From an uncultured beta proteobacterium (GTDB lineage: Bacteria; Pseudomonadota; Gammaproteobacteria; Burkholderiales; Burkholderiaceae): a stretch of DNA of 7,326 nt. The position numbers were made by a program, and so were the translations under genes. Each line of letters starts with the position of its first letter. The stretch's first letter is position 1. The DNA is taken from assembly GCA_903938955.1 (NCBI GenBank), contig CAJAFJ010000657.1, forward strand, positions 1 to 7,326, written 5' to 3'. Under the pieces are notes generated by a model that saw nothing but the letters and a program-made list of their open reading frames with translations, was not told where the DNA came from and made no database searches. Of this stretch, positions 6,568 through 7,326 are shown piece by piece.

Positions 6568-7326
6568 AGCTTGCTTTGAGTTCAGTGCCCGAATCGGGGC
6601 GCCAAACGGTGCCAATCGACACGCTTTTGAGCTTGTTTTGACGGCCGTACCAGAGGTTAACCAAGCCACGCGAAAAGAACACGCTGGAGAACATGCTGGT
6701 CAAAATACCCAGCACGTGCACCACGGCAAAGCCGCGCACCGGTCCCGAGCCAAAGGCCAGCAAGGCCATACCGGCAATCAGGGTGGTGACGTTGGAGTCC
6801 AGAATGGTGGCCCAGGCCCGGTCATAGCCGGTATGAATAGCAGCCTGCGCCGAGGCGCCATTGCGCAGCTCTTCACGCACCCGCTCGTTGATCAGCACAT
6901 TGGAGTCAATCGCCATACCCAGCACCAGCGCCATCGCGGCCATACCCGGCAACGTCAGCGTCGCCTGCAGCATGGACAAAATAGCCACCAACAGCAGCAA
7001 GTTGACGGCCAGCGCTACGCTGGAGAACATGCCAAACAGCATGTAGTACAGGCACATGAACGCGGCCACCGCCACAAAACCATAGGTCACACTGTCAAAG
7101 CCCTTGGCGATATTTTCAGCGCCCAGGCTGGGGCCAATGGTGGTTTCTTCAATGATTTCCATCGGTGCCGCCAGCGAACCAGCGCGCAGCAGCAAGGACG
7201 TGTCATGCGCTTCCATCGTCGTCATGCGACCAGAAATCTGCACCCGTCCGCCGCTGATTTCGGAACGGATCACGGGGGCCGTCACCACTTCGCCCTTGCC
7301 TTTTTCAAACAAGACGATGGCCATGC
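6566..7326 (-). CDS. secD: Protein translocase subunit SecD, C-terminal part (cut by window edge)
   Basis: Only the last 252 or so residues are visible; the frame is still open at the window edge, so the Met codon at 7324 is internal and not the start. Full SecD proteins are usually about 600 aa or more. The visible part begins at the end of the large periplasmic P1 region, with TTMEAHDTSLLLRAGSLAAP (35-54 of the fragment) and then EETTIGPSLGAENI. Five membrane helices follow at about 79-98, 102-119, 126-145, 175-192 and 198-222. LPGMAAMALVLGMAIDSNVL (125-144) is the conserved SecD segment carrying the membrane Asp (D140) that contributes to proton coupling in the family, followed by INERVREEL. 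The cytoplasmic tail after WYGRQNK is short. SecD works with SecF, encoded 12 nt downstream. yajC would be expected upstream, outside the window. Confidence 0.96.
   Translation of the reverse strand, partial: MAIVLFEKGKGEVVTAPVIRSEISGGRVQISGRMTTMEAHDTSLLLRAGSLAAPMEIIEETTIGPSLGAENIAKGFDSVTYGFVAVAAFMCLYYMLFGMFSSVALAVNLLLLVAILSMLQATLTLPGMAAMALVLGMAIDSNVLINERVREELRNGASAQAAIHTGYDRAWATILDSNVTTLIAGMALLAFGSGPVRGFAVVHVLGILTSMFSSVFFSRGLVNLWYGRQNKLKSVSIGTVWRPDSGTELKAS

Noticed and set aside
1..7326. Mobile element, CRISPR array, tRNA or defence system
   Set aside because: No transposase or integrase, repeat-spacer array, terminal inverted repeats or tRNA-like fold was seen. The genes are housekeeping families with uniform composition.

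Overview
The window is an ordinary, tightly packed bacterial housekeeping region. Its high GC content, strong third-position GC preference and protein sequences suggest a betaproteobacterium of the order Burkholderiales, probably Comamonadaceae (Rhodoferax/Polaromonas-like). The assignment rests on the look of the LysM, DprA, Smg and SecF proteins and was not tested by any search.

Left half, plus strand (about 99-3161): three genes run in the same direction. They are an exported LysM-domain protein, dprA (the single-stranded DNA chaperone that loads RecA during natural transformation) and smg (DUF494). The LysM and dprA genes are 23 nt apart and probably share a transcript. Smg sits 79 nt after dprA, behind a GTTGCGCAAC palindrome and a possible -10 box so close to its ATG that the message could be leaderless.

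Right half, minus strand (7326 down to 3174): this is the end of a protein-export operon. It holds the C-terminal 252 residues of SecD, then complete SecF 12 nt downstream, then an 803-residue DUF1631-family protein 14 nt after secF. SecD and SecF form the membrane complex that uses the proton motive force to help complete export through SecYEG. The DUF1631 protein has no established function. It has an N-terminal helical part, a long Ser/Gly/Ala-rich linker, the conserved DUF1631 core and a small C-terminal beta-rich module resembling a degenerate PilZ-like fold.

The two halves converge with only 12 nt between the smg and DUF1631 stop codons and no convincing terminator there. A hairpin followed by T5, reading in the plus direction, lies about 1.2 kb inside the DUF1631 gene and could end read-through antisense transcripts. 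I see no mobile element, CRISPR array, tRNA, rRNA or clear horizontally acquired gene. The items most worth a second look are the DUF1631 protein attached to secDF, the antisense-oriented hairpin and the possible leaderless start of smg.
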